Shown here in pieces: positions 1 through 8,216 of a stretch of 11,286 nucleotides of DNA. How positions within the stretch are numbered: position 1 is the stretch's first letter; each line of letters begins with the position of its first letter. This DNA comes from Phoronis ovalis (taxonomy: Eukaryota; Phoronida; Phoronidae): NCBI GenBank assembly GCA_028565635.1, contig JAOXYB010054724.1, forward strand, positions 1 to 11,286. Direction: 5' to 3'. The notes beneath the pieces are model-generated. The model had not been told where the DNA came from. It worked only from the letters and a program-made list of their open reading frames with translations, and made no database searches. Position numbers and translations under genes: made by a program.

Positions 1-83
1 GTATACAATCCAAATCCAAAATTTTCAACTCGGCTGCACACCCCCACCAAAAAATAACCTGAGTACCCCCCCGGGTTGTAAAC

Positions 84-232
84 AGGCTTGCCTGACCAGC
101 GTGGACTAAACCATCAATTCTCATTCGCACGTCGATCTGTTTCCAAACGGTCCGAGTAGCAAGAATTTCGGTATGATTTTACTCGCGAATGAGGATTGAC
201 GGTTAAAAGTCCACGCTGGTTACATAGGCTTG
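84..232. mobile_element. Imperfect inverted repeat, MITE-like foldback element
   Basis: The arms at 95-128 and 185-220 are inverted copies. They contain a perfect 13-bp match (ACCAGCGTGGACT / AGTCCACGCTGGT) and an inner near-match (ATCAATTCTCATTCGC against GCGAATGAGGATTGAC). About 56 bp separate the arms. The heptamer AGGCTTG lies in direct orientation at both outer ends (84-90 and 226-232), as a target-site duplication might. No protein is encoded, so this would be a non-autonomous element or a structured repeat. The exact boundaries and family are not known. Confidence 0.55.
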
Positions 233-805
233 GTGAAGGTATTAAAAAAATTAAATTCAATTCTAATGTTCAATGTTTACATTCTTTATTATGTTTCGGA
301 AAAGTCAAGCTGACACTCAACCATAATCCTCTTCACGTAATCCAGTTAACAAAGCAAGTGATAACATAATAATGATAATTGCCAATTATTCACCACGGGA
401 CAGAGTAGACATATCTCATAATACTTTAGCTTTTCCAGTTGCCATGATTGAAATGTCTCATTAAAAAATTCAATCATTTGTTGCCCTACTAAAATTATGT
501 AATAAAAACCGTTTATTTTAACCAATTATTACTGTAAACATCAGAAAATGGCAATTTTATCGAAACAGAATTTTATTTATGTTACATTTTGTACATAAAT
601 TCGCTTAATTTTGCGCATCAACCAAAACCCGTAATGTAATCCTCGAAAGTTAGAGGGTAGGATGTAATAGAAATTAGAAATTAGATAGATAGATAAACTA
701 AGATTATAAGTTATAACACTCATGAATCATTTGTCTGTTAGCCCACTGAAAACAAAACAATATGTGGATGTTTTCTTCTATTATTTTTATTTTTTAAAAA
801 CATGT
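233..805. other. Noncoding AT-rich stretch
   Basis: No credible frame, RNA gene or large repeat is seen. It holds only a (GATA)3 run near 684-695 and an AATAAA (minus strand) at 786-791 that may serve the doubtful exon at 806-943. Confidence 0.6.
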
Positions 806-943
806 TTAATTAATAAGATGTGATTCTTTTATAAGATCCAGTAATTTTCCCGCTGAAAATGTGTTTCTTTTACTGTATCTCACTATCAAATATATGGCAC
901 TATCAAATGAGACTTCCACCTTGGGGCCCGGGGCTTCCACAAG
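806..943 (-). other. Possible terminal coding exon, unidentified (45 residues)
   Basis: On the minus strand a pyrimidine-rich tract ends in CCCGTCCAG, a good splice acceptor. It is followed from 943 by 45 open codons (starting LVEAPGPKVEVSFDSAIYL) and a TAA at 806-808. An AATAAA reads 15 nt after the stop (786-791). The stretch 917-952 is far richer in G and C than its surroundings, and the predicted peptide is not low-complexity. I do not recognise the protein. If real, it would be the last exon of a gene whose other exons lie elsewhere, on the same strand as Lbx. Against this, AATAAA is common in AT-rich DNA, a direct repeat CACTATCAAAT (881-891, 898-908) sits inside, and it could be part of a dispersed repeat. 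Confidence 0.3.
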
Positions 944-1246
944 CTGGACGGGGATATAGTAAGAAGATAAATCAATAAAAAATGCATTTTTTCGCTGGAA
1001 CATTGTTTTATTGGCAATTAACAAAAGTACATAAAAAAAAATCCAGAAGGACTTAAAGCAAGTCTAATCAGTAACGATTTGACATTATATGTAAAACAAA
1101 ACAAAGACCATACACTTAGCTGCTCTGTGGCTACTCTCGGTACTCTCATATATCATTTATAGCTGTTTTATATTTTTTTGTTATATGCTTGCTGGGCAAT
1201 GTGGGTAATAATGGAATAAATATGCAACGTATAGTATCTTTTATTG

Positions 1247-1247
<1 letters not shown>

Positions 1248-1296
<49 letters not shown>
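1248..1296. repeat. (AC)24 dinucleotide microsatellite
   Basis: An uninterrupted AC/GT run of about 48 bp, preceded by an extra C. It is a simple sequence repeat, likely to vary in length between individuals and able to adopt Z-DNA. The open frames crossing it (poly Thr-His or Val-Cys) are artefacts of the repeat. Confidence 0.98.
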
Positions 1297-1297
<1 letters not shown>

Positions 1298-1711
1298 GTT
1301 CGTTTATGGATACACAGTCGAATCCCGTCGGGGTGTATATGTACATCTGGCAACATACATGTCAAAAACAGTTCGAAAACGCCCCAAAACAAAAACAGCT
1401 GTTCCGCCTGCATGATCTAGGTTCATACAACCAAACACCAATCGCTTTGGTTTAACATGAAGTTTGAAAACACGCTTTCCAAAAAAACCATCATCTGTAA
1501 AATTCCCTTTCATAAAATATTTAAACATTTTTTAGTTTTCACCCTGGTGATGTGTTTTGGAGTTAACTTTGCTTTTCTCAAATTTATTGCAATCTTTTTT
1601 ACTTATAAATTATGCGACGAACCAGTTAGTAATCTCGTTTGTTTTACAGTTGAATTTATATGTTATCAAATAACGATTTTTTAAAATCTTTAATTTAGTT
1701 TCTGTGCCCGT
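1297..1711. other. Noncoding stretch after the microsatellite
   Basis: Sequence from 1297 to about 1450 is richer in GC and open in more than one frame on both strands, but no frame shows a domain or splice context. From 1457 on, the only frame codes for a Phe/Ile/Lys-rich peptide typical of AT-rich chance reading. Confidence 0.5.
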
Positions 1712-2044
1712 CTAGAATAGTAAAATATTTTTTGTGTTTTGGAAATGCAGTTTTCGCTGAAATAGATTCACGATACTGAAGTAACTAAGAATTAATTTTG
1801 TAAAAGCAATAGAAATCTTGTGTATGAAGCCTGTGCATACTGTTATACCGGATCCTGCTTGTACTGCCATAATCTCGGATCTGTTTTGCATCACGACAGA
1901 TACCGTATGGCGACGGTAACAAACGGGTAACAAATGTATCCGGATGGGACAATGTTTACGGAAATCACCGGCAATAGTCAACCACAAATCCTCATCCTCG
2001 TATGAAGTGGGAGTTACCAATGTTGGCTTAAGTGATGTATCCAA
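1712..2044 (-). other. Unexplained 110-codon open frame, coding status doubtful
   Basis: The minus-strand frame from 2044 to 1712 stays open for 110 codons. Its first 75 codons (2044 to about 1820) lie in DNA richer in GC than the neighbourhood and give a mixed-composition peptide beginning MDTSLKPTLVTPTSYEDEDLW. The last 35 codons are AT-rich and look like chance read-through. I recognise no domain, catalytic motif or signal peptide. Its start abuts the tandem repeat at 2037-2254, so the block may be internal sequence of a decayed repetitive element rather than a gene. Confidence 0.2.
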
Positions 2045-2254
2045 AAATTTCTTTGTCCCATGATTGTTGATATCTAATTTTAAATAACTGTATTAATAGT
2101 TTTAACATTAAAGATTTGTGTGCGGAATTTACTTTAATTTGCTTACGTACTGTATCCAAAAAGTTTTTGTCCCATCATTTTTGAAATCAAATTTTAAGCA
2201 ATAATATTAATAGTTTTAACATTAAGGGTTTGCGTGCGGAACTCACTTTAATTT
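2037..2254. repeat. Two diverged tandem copies, 115-bp period
   Basis: Copy 1 (2037-2140) and copy 2 (2152-2254) begin GTATCCAAAAA, share TTGTCCCAT and an identical block TTAATAGTTTTAACATTA, and end with TGCGGAA...ACTTTAATTT. By eye they agree at roughly four in five positions. The GTATCCAAAAAGTTTTTGTCCC end resembles the style of Tc1/mariner terminal repeats, but no inverted partner was found, so a transposon origin is only a guess. Confidence 0.8.
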
Positions 2255-3275
2255 TCAGTACCAGAAATAGAAAGAACAAACAAGAAAAATCTTTAAAAAA
2301 GACAGGCGCTCGTTGTATTTTCAAATAAATATTCCTAGATAATATAACTATACTGCATGAGCACCAAACTTGTACACGTAAAATGTTGATAAGCTAATGC
2401 ATTGTGCACAACGGTTTTACAAATACGTAATTGTTAACGTCATTAATGCACATTACAAATACGCAATAAGTCGAAATAGTTTAGTGATATTTTAACTGCA
2501 AAATGAAAGATTTTATTGTACTGGAATAAGTTCAAGAGATAACGCCCATTATTTGTAGATTTACGTATTTACAATCCCAAAAAAATGCCAAACAACTTGA
2601 TGTATCAAACAACTTTCAATTTTGTCTTTTTGATGATGACAAAAAATTGTAATCCCTCTAAACAGTATTAGTGTAGCAAAAGATAGTTCCTATGACAGGT
2701 ATATTTGAACTGAGAGTATCGAGTACATTTTCCTGGGGAGTTACTATGCAGCATAACAATTTCAAATACACCTGGATATATTTTTAGCAAATCCTAATCC
2801 TGTGTAGGAATATTTTTTATTTGTGAGATGACTGGCAAATTGTCAAAAGACCAAACACAAAATATAATTTTCTGTTCCAAACGTATAGTTCTTAAATTAC
2901 TGCAAAACATTTTTTGCTCATTAATTTCATATATATTTACATCATGCATGTGAGATAAAATTAATATATATCTTTTTGCTAAATTAAAATTTTGCTGCTA
3001 ATACATTTATAGCTTCCTATTAACTCAGTAAACAAACTATACTGCTAAAATGGTGTCTCATTATTAAAACACGAAAGGTATTTAAAAAGACAGGCATAAC
3101 GTGAAGTATTTTTTTGTCTAAAAGACCACCTTTATTTAAATTATGCTCAAAAATGGTACCAGAGAACAGGGAAAAACAAATAAAAATCATTTTCCGAGGG
3201 ACTCCCCCTGGAGTCGAAACTAATGTTTTTGTAAACATCTCTGTAACGTATGCAATCTGGGATTTCTATTTTAAT
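2255..3275. other. Noncoding AT-rich stretch between the repeat and the tRNA
   Basis: No gene is visible. It holds the word TTTAAAAA(A)GACAGGC twice (2292-2307 and 3081-3095), paired words ACAAATACGTAAT/ACAAATACGCAAT near 2420-2467, and a GACTCC-CCCT-GGAGTC hairpin at 3200-3215. Confidence 0.55.
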
Positions 3276-3390
3276 CATGTAGCAATAAATAATTATGATT
3301 CCGCCCGGTTTCGAACCGGGGACCTTCTGCGTGTTAGGTAGATGTGATAACCACTACACCTCGGAATCAATTATATACCATGTAGCAATA
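3276..3390. repeat. 12-bp direct repeat flanking the tRNA
   Basis: CATGTAGCAATA occurs at 3276-3287 and again at 3379-3390, exactly repeated in the same orientation on either side of the tRNA-Val gene (8 bp from its 3' end and 10 bp from its 5' end). A target-site duplication from retroposition would look like this, although no A-rich tail is visible between the repeats. A simple local duplication is the alternative. Confidence 0.7.
3296..3368 (-). tRNA. tRNA-Val (anticodon AAC)
   Basis: A 73-nt cloverleaf reads on the minus strand. The acceptor stem GATTCCG pairs fully with CGGAATC and is followed by discriminator A. The D-arm region is GTGTAGTGGTTATCAC (A box), the anticodon loop is CTAACAC with AAC, the variable loop is AGGTC, and the T arm is CCCGG-TTCGAAA-CCGGG with B box GGTTCGAAACC. 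The overall layout matches animal tRNA-Val(AAC). Two details are odd. The anticodon stem TCTAC/GCAGA has one A-C mismatch (30-40), and no run of four T's follows within about 100 nt downstream, so Pol III termination is unclear. A 12-bp direct repeat flanks the gene. It could be functional or a recent retroposed or decaying copy. There is no intron and no encoded CCA. Confidence 0.9.
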
Positions 3391-3624
3391 TATGTATAAG
3401 GAAGTATTAATTTGAATGTATAAATTGTAGGACCATTTATGGTATCAATTGCACTGAAATTGTGTTTCCCAAAGTATAACTGCACTTTAAAAAGTATACC
3501 TGGGAAAGAGAATTGAAAGGAGGACAATGAAATCTAGTTTGTGCACTACAGGTTACTATGATCTCGGCTGAGCAATCCAGTTTAATTTGTAACCATTATT
3601 AATACCAGCTACAGATATCACGAG

Positions 3625-3700
3625 TTTAACAGACTGAATGTTTGTTGTCAACAAACTATCAATTTAACTGATTGAATTTTTGTTGTCAACAAACTATACT
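3625..3700. repeat. 38-bp tandem duplication with hairpin core
   Basis: Unit 1 is 3625-3662 and unit 2 is 3663-3700. They differ at about six positions, clustered near the start and end of the unit. Each contains TTTGTTG-T-CAACAAA, a near-perfect palindrome centred on one base, so each unit can fold into a short hairpin. Confidence 0.8.
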
Positions 3701-3881
3701 GTTAGTGCCATGCAACTGGTTGTAACAATTCAAGGTAGTAGTCTGTGAAGGAGACAATATGAAACTAATACACTCTAGCGAAAAAACAAGAAAATCAGTA
3801 ATATGTTGTATTTCTTTATTGATAGTTATTTGCGGCATGTATTTACTAAAATGATACCCTCATAAATATGTCATAATAAGG

Positions 3882-3891
3882 TTTATTTATT
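3882..3891 (-). terminator. Candidate Lbx polyadenylation signal (overlapping AATAAATAAA)
   Basis: Two overlapping AATAAA hexamers read on the minus strand about 700 bp after the Lbx stop codon. They are the nearest canonical signals I see downstream. A variant ATTAAA lies closer, at 4478-4483, about 105 bp after the stop, and could be used instead. Choosing between them needs transcript data. Confidence 0.35.
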
Positions 3892-4587
3892 TGATTGCGA
3901 CCCATAGGTGGCACTGCTTTACAATTAACAACAGTGATACATTGCGTTCACTTTAAGTGGCACAAATGTGTACTCTGGCTGTACGATATTGCATAACAGT
4001 ATAACAGCATTACAAGCTGCACTTGTCAGGTGAAGAACACACGTTGTATCCAACGTCCGGAGCGCATCTTCAATTTAATCAGACTATAAATCTGACAACC
4101 ATATCAGCATGAATCAGGTTTAGTTTGCTCAAGAATTAAATATGAAGCTGTGATTGCAAAATCTAAAAGTAGTTGCTCCTTATGGTAGTAGACAGTTTCG
4201 TGCTCAAACACTATGACTATATGATGATGATGATGATGAAAATGACGGTGGCGACGACGGTGTTAATAAGTCTTAATAATTGTATCTTAGAGTGGGTACA
4301 ATTTGGATTACATATGTATAAAATGCCCCCAGATGTCTCTAGTAGTAGTAAAAATCTGAGGAGTTCAGAAACTTCGTTGGCAAGCTCAATAATTTACTGT
4401 TTCACAGTTGATTAAGTTTCACCAAATTTAGGACATGTTTTACTTGTTCTTCAAAAAGACATAAACATAGACGTCTCTTTAATGTCGAAAAATTGAAATA
4501 GTCAAATAAAGTCCCTGCTCACTTTTCAGCTTTCTACGCCAAGCGTACTCCCGCCCCTTACTGTATCTGTATCTAAAGCGGCAAAAA
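3892..4587 (-). other. Probable Lbx 3' UTR or 3' flank
   Basis: This lies between the Lbx stop codon and the first canonical AATAAA pair on its strand. It has no credible reading frame. It holds the ATG run at 4221-4239, a variant ATTAAA at 4478-4483 and another at 4074-4079. The UTR assignment rests only on position and polyadenylation motifs. Confidence 0.4.
4221..4239. repeat. (ATG)6 trinucleotide run
   Basis: Six perfect ATG units plus A, a minor microsatellite. It produces a poly-methionine reading that should not be taken for a gene. Confidence 0.9.
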
Positions 4588-4937
4588 TCATCGACTGACG
4601 GATGGTAGTTTAGTAAATTCAGAATCTGCTACCTTTTCTAGAATAACGTGATGTACGGGTACATTTTCGCCTCGAACTACACGTGCCGCAGTGACATCGG
4701 CTTTTAACTCTTCCAGGTCGCGTTTTAACTTGGCGCGCCTGTTTTGAAACCAGGTAATAACCTGCGCATTTGAAAGTCCAAGTGTCTTTGCAATGTCATC
4801 CCTATCAGCAGGAGTTAAGTATTTCTGGTAAAGAAACCGTTTCTCTAGTTCATAAACTTGTTGGTTTGAAAACGCTGTACGTGATTTTCTCCGCCTTTTT
4901 ACTGCAGCTGTCTTAGTCTTCGCCGGTGAATGAGAAC
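4588..4937 (-). CDS. Lbx: Lbx (ladybird) homeobox protein, exon 2 with homeodomain (residues 119-234)
   Basis: Second and last coding exon. The acceptor is TTGGTTTTAG|GT, and the split codon G|GT gives Gly119, so the joined CDS is 705 nt (234 residues plus TGA). The homeodomain spans residues 134-193 of the joined protein and is complete. Arg138 is position 5, Phe141 position 8, Leu149 position 16, Phe153 position 20, and the recognition helix reads QVITWFQNRRAKLKR with Thr180 (47), Trp181 (48), Gln183 (50) and Asn184 (51). The block FLYQKYLTPADRD and Thr at 47 identify the Lbx class rather than Hox or most NK classes. A conserved extension follows (EELKADVTAARVV; vertebrate EEMKADVESAKKL). 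The tail ends about 28 residues later, much shorter than the roughly 280-residue vertebrate LBX1 would allow. The intron just upstream of the homeodomain matches the two-exon vertebrate arrangement. Residues before Gly119 in this open frame are intronic. Confidence 0.95.
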
Positions 4938-5640
4938 CTAAAACCAATAATCCCATAATGAATGATACGTACGTAACATTACGACAATTCTAACTTTAAT
5001 TTCGTTTATGAAAACAATTTTGTGAAAATAGCTAAAACGGGAGATGTCAGGTAAGATGCACAAGATCTGCTTGAGTGGCGTTTCGCTACGAGATTGTTCG
5101 ATAATTTAAATATACCCTGTCTTTACGATTTTTTCAAGTTAAAGAATTTATGAACGTTGTTTTATCAGCCACATGTAAAACAATATTACAAACTCAGTAT
5201 TACTGCCCTTCAAGGTAACTGGTGCTGTGGTATTCTCAGGTATTCGGTTACGGGAAGTTTAATGTAACATAATTTGTAGCTTTGACTATGAATTTTTGTA
5301 TCTAAATTTTCAGTTTGATGTATATTGTTTATCTTATCGAAAAAATGCACAATGCACGTCATACAATGAACAATAAAACAAGATATATGAATTAGTAAAC
5401 AGAAGTTAGTCCTTAATAAAACATTCAAATTAACAGGTTTCCACTTTATTTTAGTTGAAAAACAAGCTACCACAATAAAGCGATTACATGCATACTGTAG
5501 CTTGATTTTATCAACTGCATGTTATTTAGTTTATGTTATATTGTAAAAAAAAAATGTCACGGCTCTAACAACAGGCTGTATAATTAGTAAGCACAAGAGT
5601 TTATTACATAGGCGGCGACTTCAAAGCATCTCTCAATGTG

Positions 5641-5656
5641 AGTGTTTATAAACACT
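5641..5656. promoter_or_regulatory. Perfect 16-bp palindrome of two inverted forkhead-like sites
   Basis: AGTGTTTATAAACACT is its own reverse complement. Its core TGTTTATAAACA contains two inverted TGTTTA half-sites, the core bound by forkhead (FOX) proteins. It lies in the Lbx intron, 33 bp before a TATA box reading on the plus strand. Confidence 0.4.
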
Positions 5657-5688
5657 GAAGGTTGATTGTTTTTTATTATCACCCAGCA

Positions 5689-5697
5689 TATATAAAA
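5689..5697 (+). promoter_or_regulatory. TATA-box-like element, plus strand, in the Lbx intron
   Basis: TATATAAAA followed by the GC-richer CTCGGTGAC resembles a core promoter, antisense to Lbx. A 24-codon reading frame starts 25 bp beyond it (5722-5793). TATA-like strings are frequent in AT-rich DNA, so this is weak on its own. The adjacent palindrome raises it slightly. Confidence 0.25.
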
Positions 5698-5997
5698 CTC
5701 GGTGACTTGGAAATAGTCCTCATGTTGTGCGTTTTATGTTCGGAGGTTTCTACAGAAAAATCAACCTGTTCAGAGAAAGCAAATTATGCATAGTTTATAC
5801 GCATTTTATGCATACATCCTCTAGGGCTGATATAAATATATGTTGGTCCATGAACATATAAAAAAATATTTTTGAGAATGTTCATGTTTCTAATATTTAT
5901 TATTCATTAAATCAGCTTGTAACGTAATTGAATTGTTTGTTATTTGATGTAACAGATGCCATGAATATTTGATGATACTAGGCACTTATCAATGGCT

Positions 5998-6043
5998 TAA
6001 TCAGAGCTAATTACATTAATTAGAGTACTTTCTCTCATTAATT
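5998..6043. promoter_or_regulatory. Cluster of TAAT homeodomain cores in the Lbx intron
   Basis: TAATC (5998), TAATTA (6008), ATTAATTAG (6015) and ATTAATT (6037) crowd into about 46 bp separated by non-AT sequence. Homeodomain proteins, Lbx itself included, recognise TAAT-type cores, so an enhancer with auto- or cross-regulation is possible. Confidence 0.3.
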
Positions 6044-8115
6044 TGGACGATGATCATTGACTTATAAGCGCTCAGGATCAGACAGTAATTGTTTGTTAAT
6101 TATTAATCTCTCCGTACTTCTTCAAAATTTAATTGCAAATATTTTAAAATTTAAATTCATAATTAAATATATATTCAGTTTATATTTGTTATTTTCAGCT
6201 CTTTCTCCACCAAACATGTTATACATTGTACTGAGGCAAGAATAAACTGCATTATAACTTACAGTATCAATATTTTTTTAATCGAGTTAATTAGATACTT
6301 CGTAAGATCAAACTATAACATAAGTTTTCAATTGCCGTAATTACTAACTGTATGACTTTCAATACAAAAATAAGTATAGATAGAGTAAATTATATATTTG
6401 CTTTAGTAGCTTGTAAATACACGAATGCCATAATGTCGAATGTCTTGGTCTCGGCATTGGTTGCGAATGGAGGGGCCTACTGTTTTATGATCGTATGGCG
6501 CCGCTAACTAGCAAATGATGCACGAGCTGCGTATCTAATTTTGACAGTTTATACCTTTAATTTTTAATTTTATAGCATAAGTGTTTTAGAAAGTTCAACG
6601 AAACGACAATTGAAAAAACATATGTATGTAATTAGCTATTTCTAAAATTTTAAATTCGAGAACCCTTTCATTGTGCTGGTTTTTTGGAATATTTGATTAG
6701 TGAATATTGTCACATAAATAGTTTGGAAGACTGCGTTATTGAACTCTAAGAAATAATGATAAATAAAAAGAGCCATTTCTTTTTTGTTATGGTTCAAGAA
6801 ACAGCAATGTATTATTGCGAATTAAATTTCTGGAATGGTGTTAGTTTGGCTTAAGAAAGTCATTTGTTCTGCCTGGTTACTGTCAAGATCACAAGCCAAG
6901 CTTGTTAACAGTACGAAACATCAATGCATTCAGTTTGGTATTAATTTCATTTATTAGTAATAGCTCAAACATTTCTCCAAAACAACCGGATTCCGCATTA
7001 TGTATCGCAGTTGGGGACTTAGGGAGTCAACTTTTGGGAACTAGTTATCTCTTGTCAATTATATAACATAGTTGATCAAAATTCCGCCCAATATTAATTC
7101 GATATTTTGAAAAGTTCTGATAGGGAAATGTATTTTTGAAAAGTAACATGCGATGTTTTTGTCAGAAGTTATTTACCACTGTTTGAATTATGTGCATGAA
7201 ACCGAAATTTCACTGTATGTTTTGCAACATAACAAAATATATAGCATACTTTTTACAAATCGTTACAAACTTAGTATGCGAACTATTATTATTAGTCTAT
7301 AATGATCAAAGACTGGAGTGCCAACAAACTTTAATTATTTGTTTAATTCAGCTTTTTAAAAGCGTTGAGTTTTTGAAACAGTTAATTTTTTGTTACAAAA
7401 TATTGACGCAGAACATACTATGAGGCATATAGAATTTTTCTTTAAAAAGGAAAGCAATTACAGAGCATGAAATGAGATCATTACAATTTCAGGGGGACAA
7501 AAAGCTGTCGAATCTTTTAATATTTTTCGTTTAAAAATATATCGTCGTCACAGTAGATAACGACAAACCCATCGGAACTAATCTTCAAAGAGCAAAAGTT
7601 TACGAAACTTAACGAGATAATTACCTCTGCTGTTAAATTAAATAGAGATAAATGAAATACAGAACGAAATGCATGACATAATTAAGTAACGATACAACAG
7701 TGAAGGCCTACCAAGTGGTAAACACTTGTGCTCATAAATCTGGCAGTTTTTCTTACAGTATAATGAGTCGGTCTAATTAAAATGTTGTGTGTATAGTTAG
7801 CATTCTGTTTTGTTTCAATCAAAGTTGACAGCCGCGATATTTAGCTTTGAATACCTTATAATCATGCGCTCTTTTATGTCATCTGTGAAACCCATACAGA
7901 ATGACGAACTTGAGCAGCAGGTATACTTCATCTTTTAGAAAAAGGAAATTACATGTCTTTGTTCGAGTTTTTTTTTCATCAGTGATGGCTAATTTACATT
8001 GTCCACTAGTTATTTCTGCCACTGCTAAAATGAGAAGTTGGGCCAACATATTACCTGGAGTTCCGATATATGATGCTTAATGAGTTATCTATCTCTGCTG
8101 CGTGTTTCACAGGAA

Positions 8116-8125
8116 TATATAAAAG
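8116..8125 (+). promoter_or_regulatory. TATA-box-like element TATATAAAAG, plus strand
   Basis: An exact match to the strong form of the TATA box, followed by CGCTAATGC. It would drive transcription antisense to Lbx from inside its intron, but no credible open frame or splice pattern follows. Confidence 0.25.
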
Positions 8126-8200
8126 CGCTAATGCTAGCTGAAGATAACTGATTCTAGACATCCTATGCCATATGTATATAGCAATTTTCTCAGCTTTGCG

Positions 8201-8216
8201 ATGTTTTGCAAAACAT
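8201..8216. repeat. Perfect 16-bp palindrome ATGTTTTGCAAAACAT
   Basis: It is exactly self-complementary, with a TTTGCAAA core. It is bracketed by near-identical words CATATGTATATAG (8169-8181) and CATATCGTATATAG (8214-8227). Possibly a dimeric factor site or a small insertion scar. Confidence 0.5.

Noticed and set aside
1310-1340. B-box-like word TCGAATCCC near the microsatellite, as a possible tRNA-derived SINE
   Set aside because: No paired T-stem, no A box at the proper distance and no tail; only half of the B box matches.
1146-1455. Overlapping open frames on both strands across the AC microsatellite
   Set aside because: The repeat has no stop codons in several frames and yields poly Thr-His or Val-Cys; no domain or splice context.
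1304-1684. Frames at 1304-1528 (minus) and 1457-1684 (plus)
   Set aside because: No recognisable family; the plus frame is Phe/Ile/Lys-rich as expected from AT-rich noncoding DNA.
3020-3341. Open frames on both strands next to and into the tRNA
   Set aside because: The plus-strand frame reads antisense through the tRNA T arm, and the minus-strand frame lies just 3' of the tRNA; neither has recognisable protein features.
4173-4415. 80-codon plus-strand frame 3' of Lbx
   Set aside because: Driven by the ATG repeat (six Met in a row) and otherwise low in information; overlaps the likely Lbx 3' UTR on the opposite strand.
5041-5060. Strong plus-strand donor-like word CAG|GTAAGA near the Lbx acceptor
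   Set aside because: No open exon of useful length or acceptor precedes it; isolated donor matches are common.
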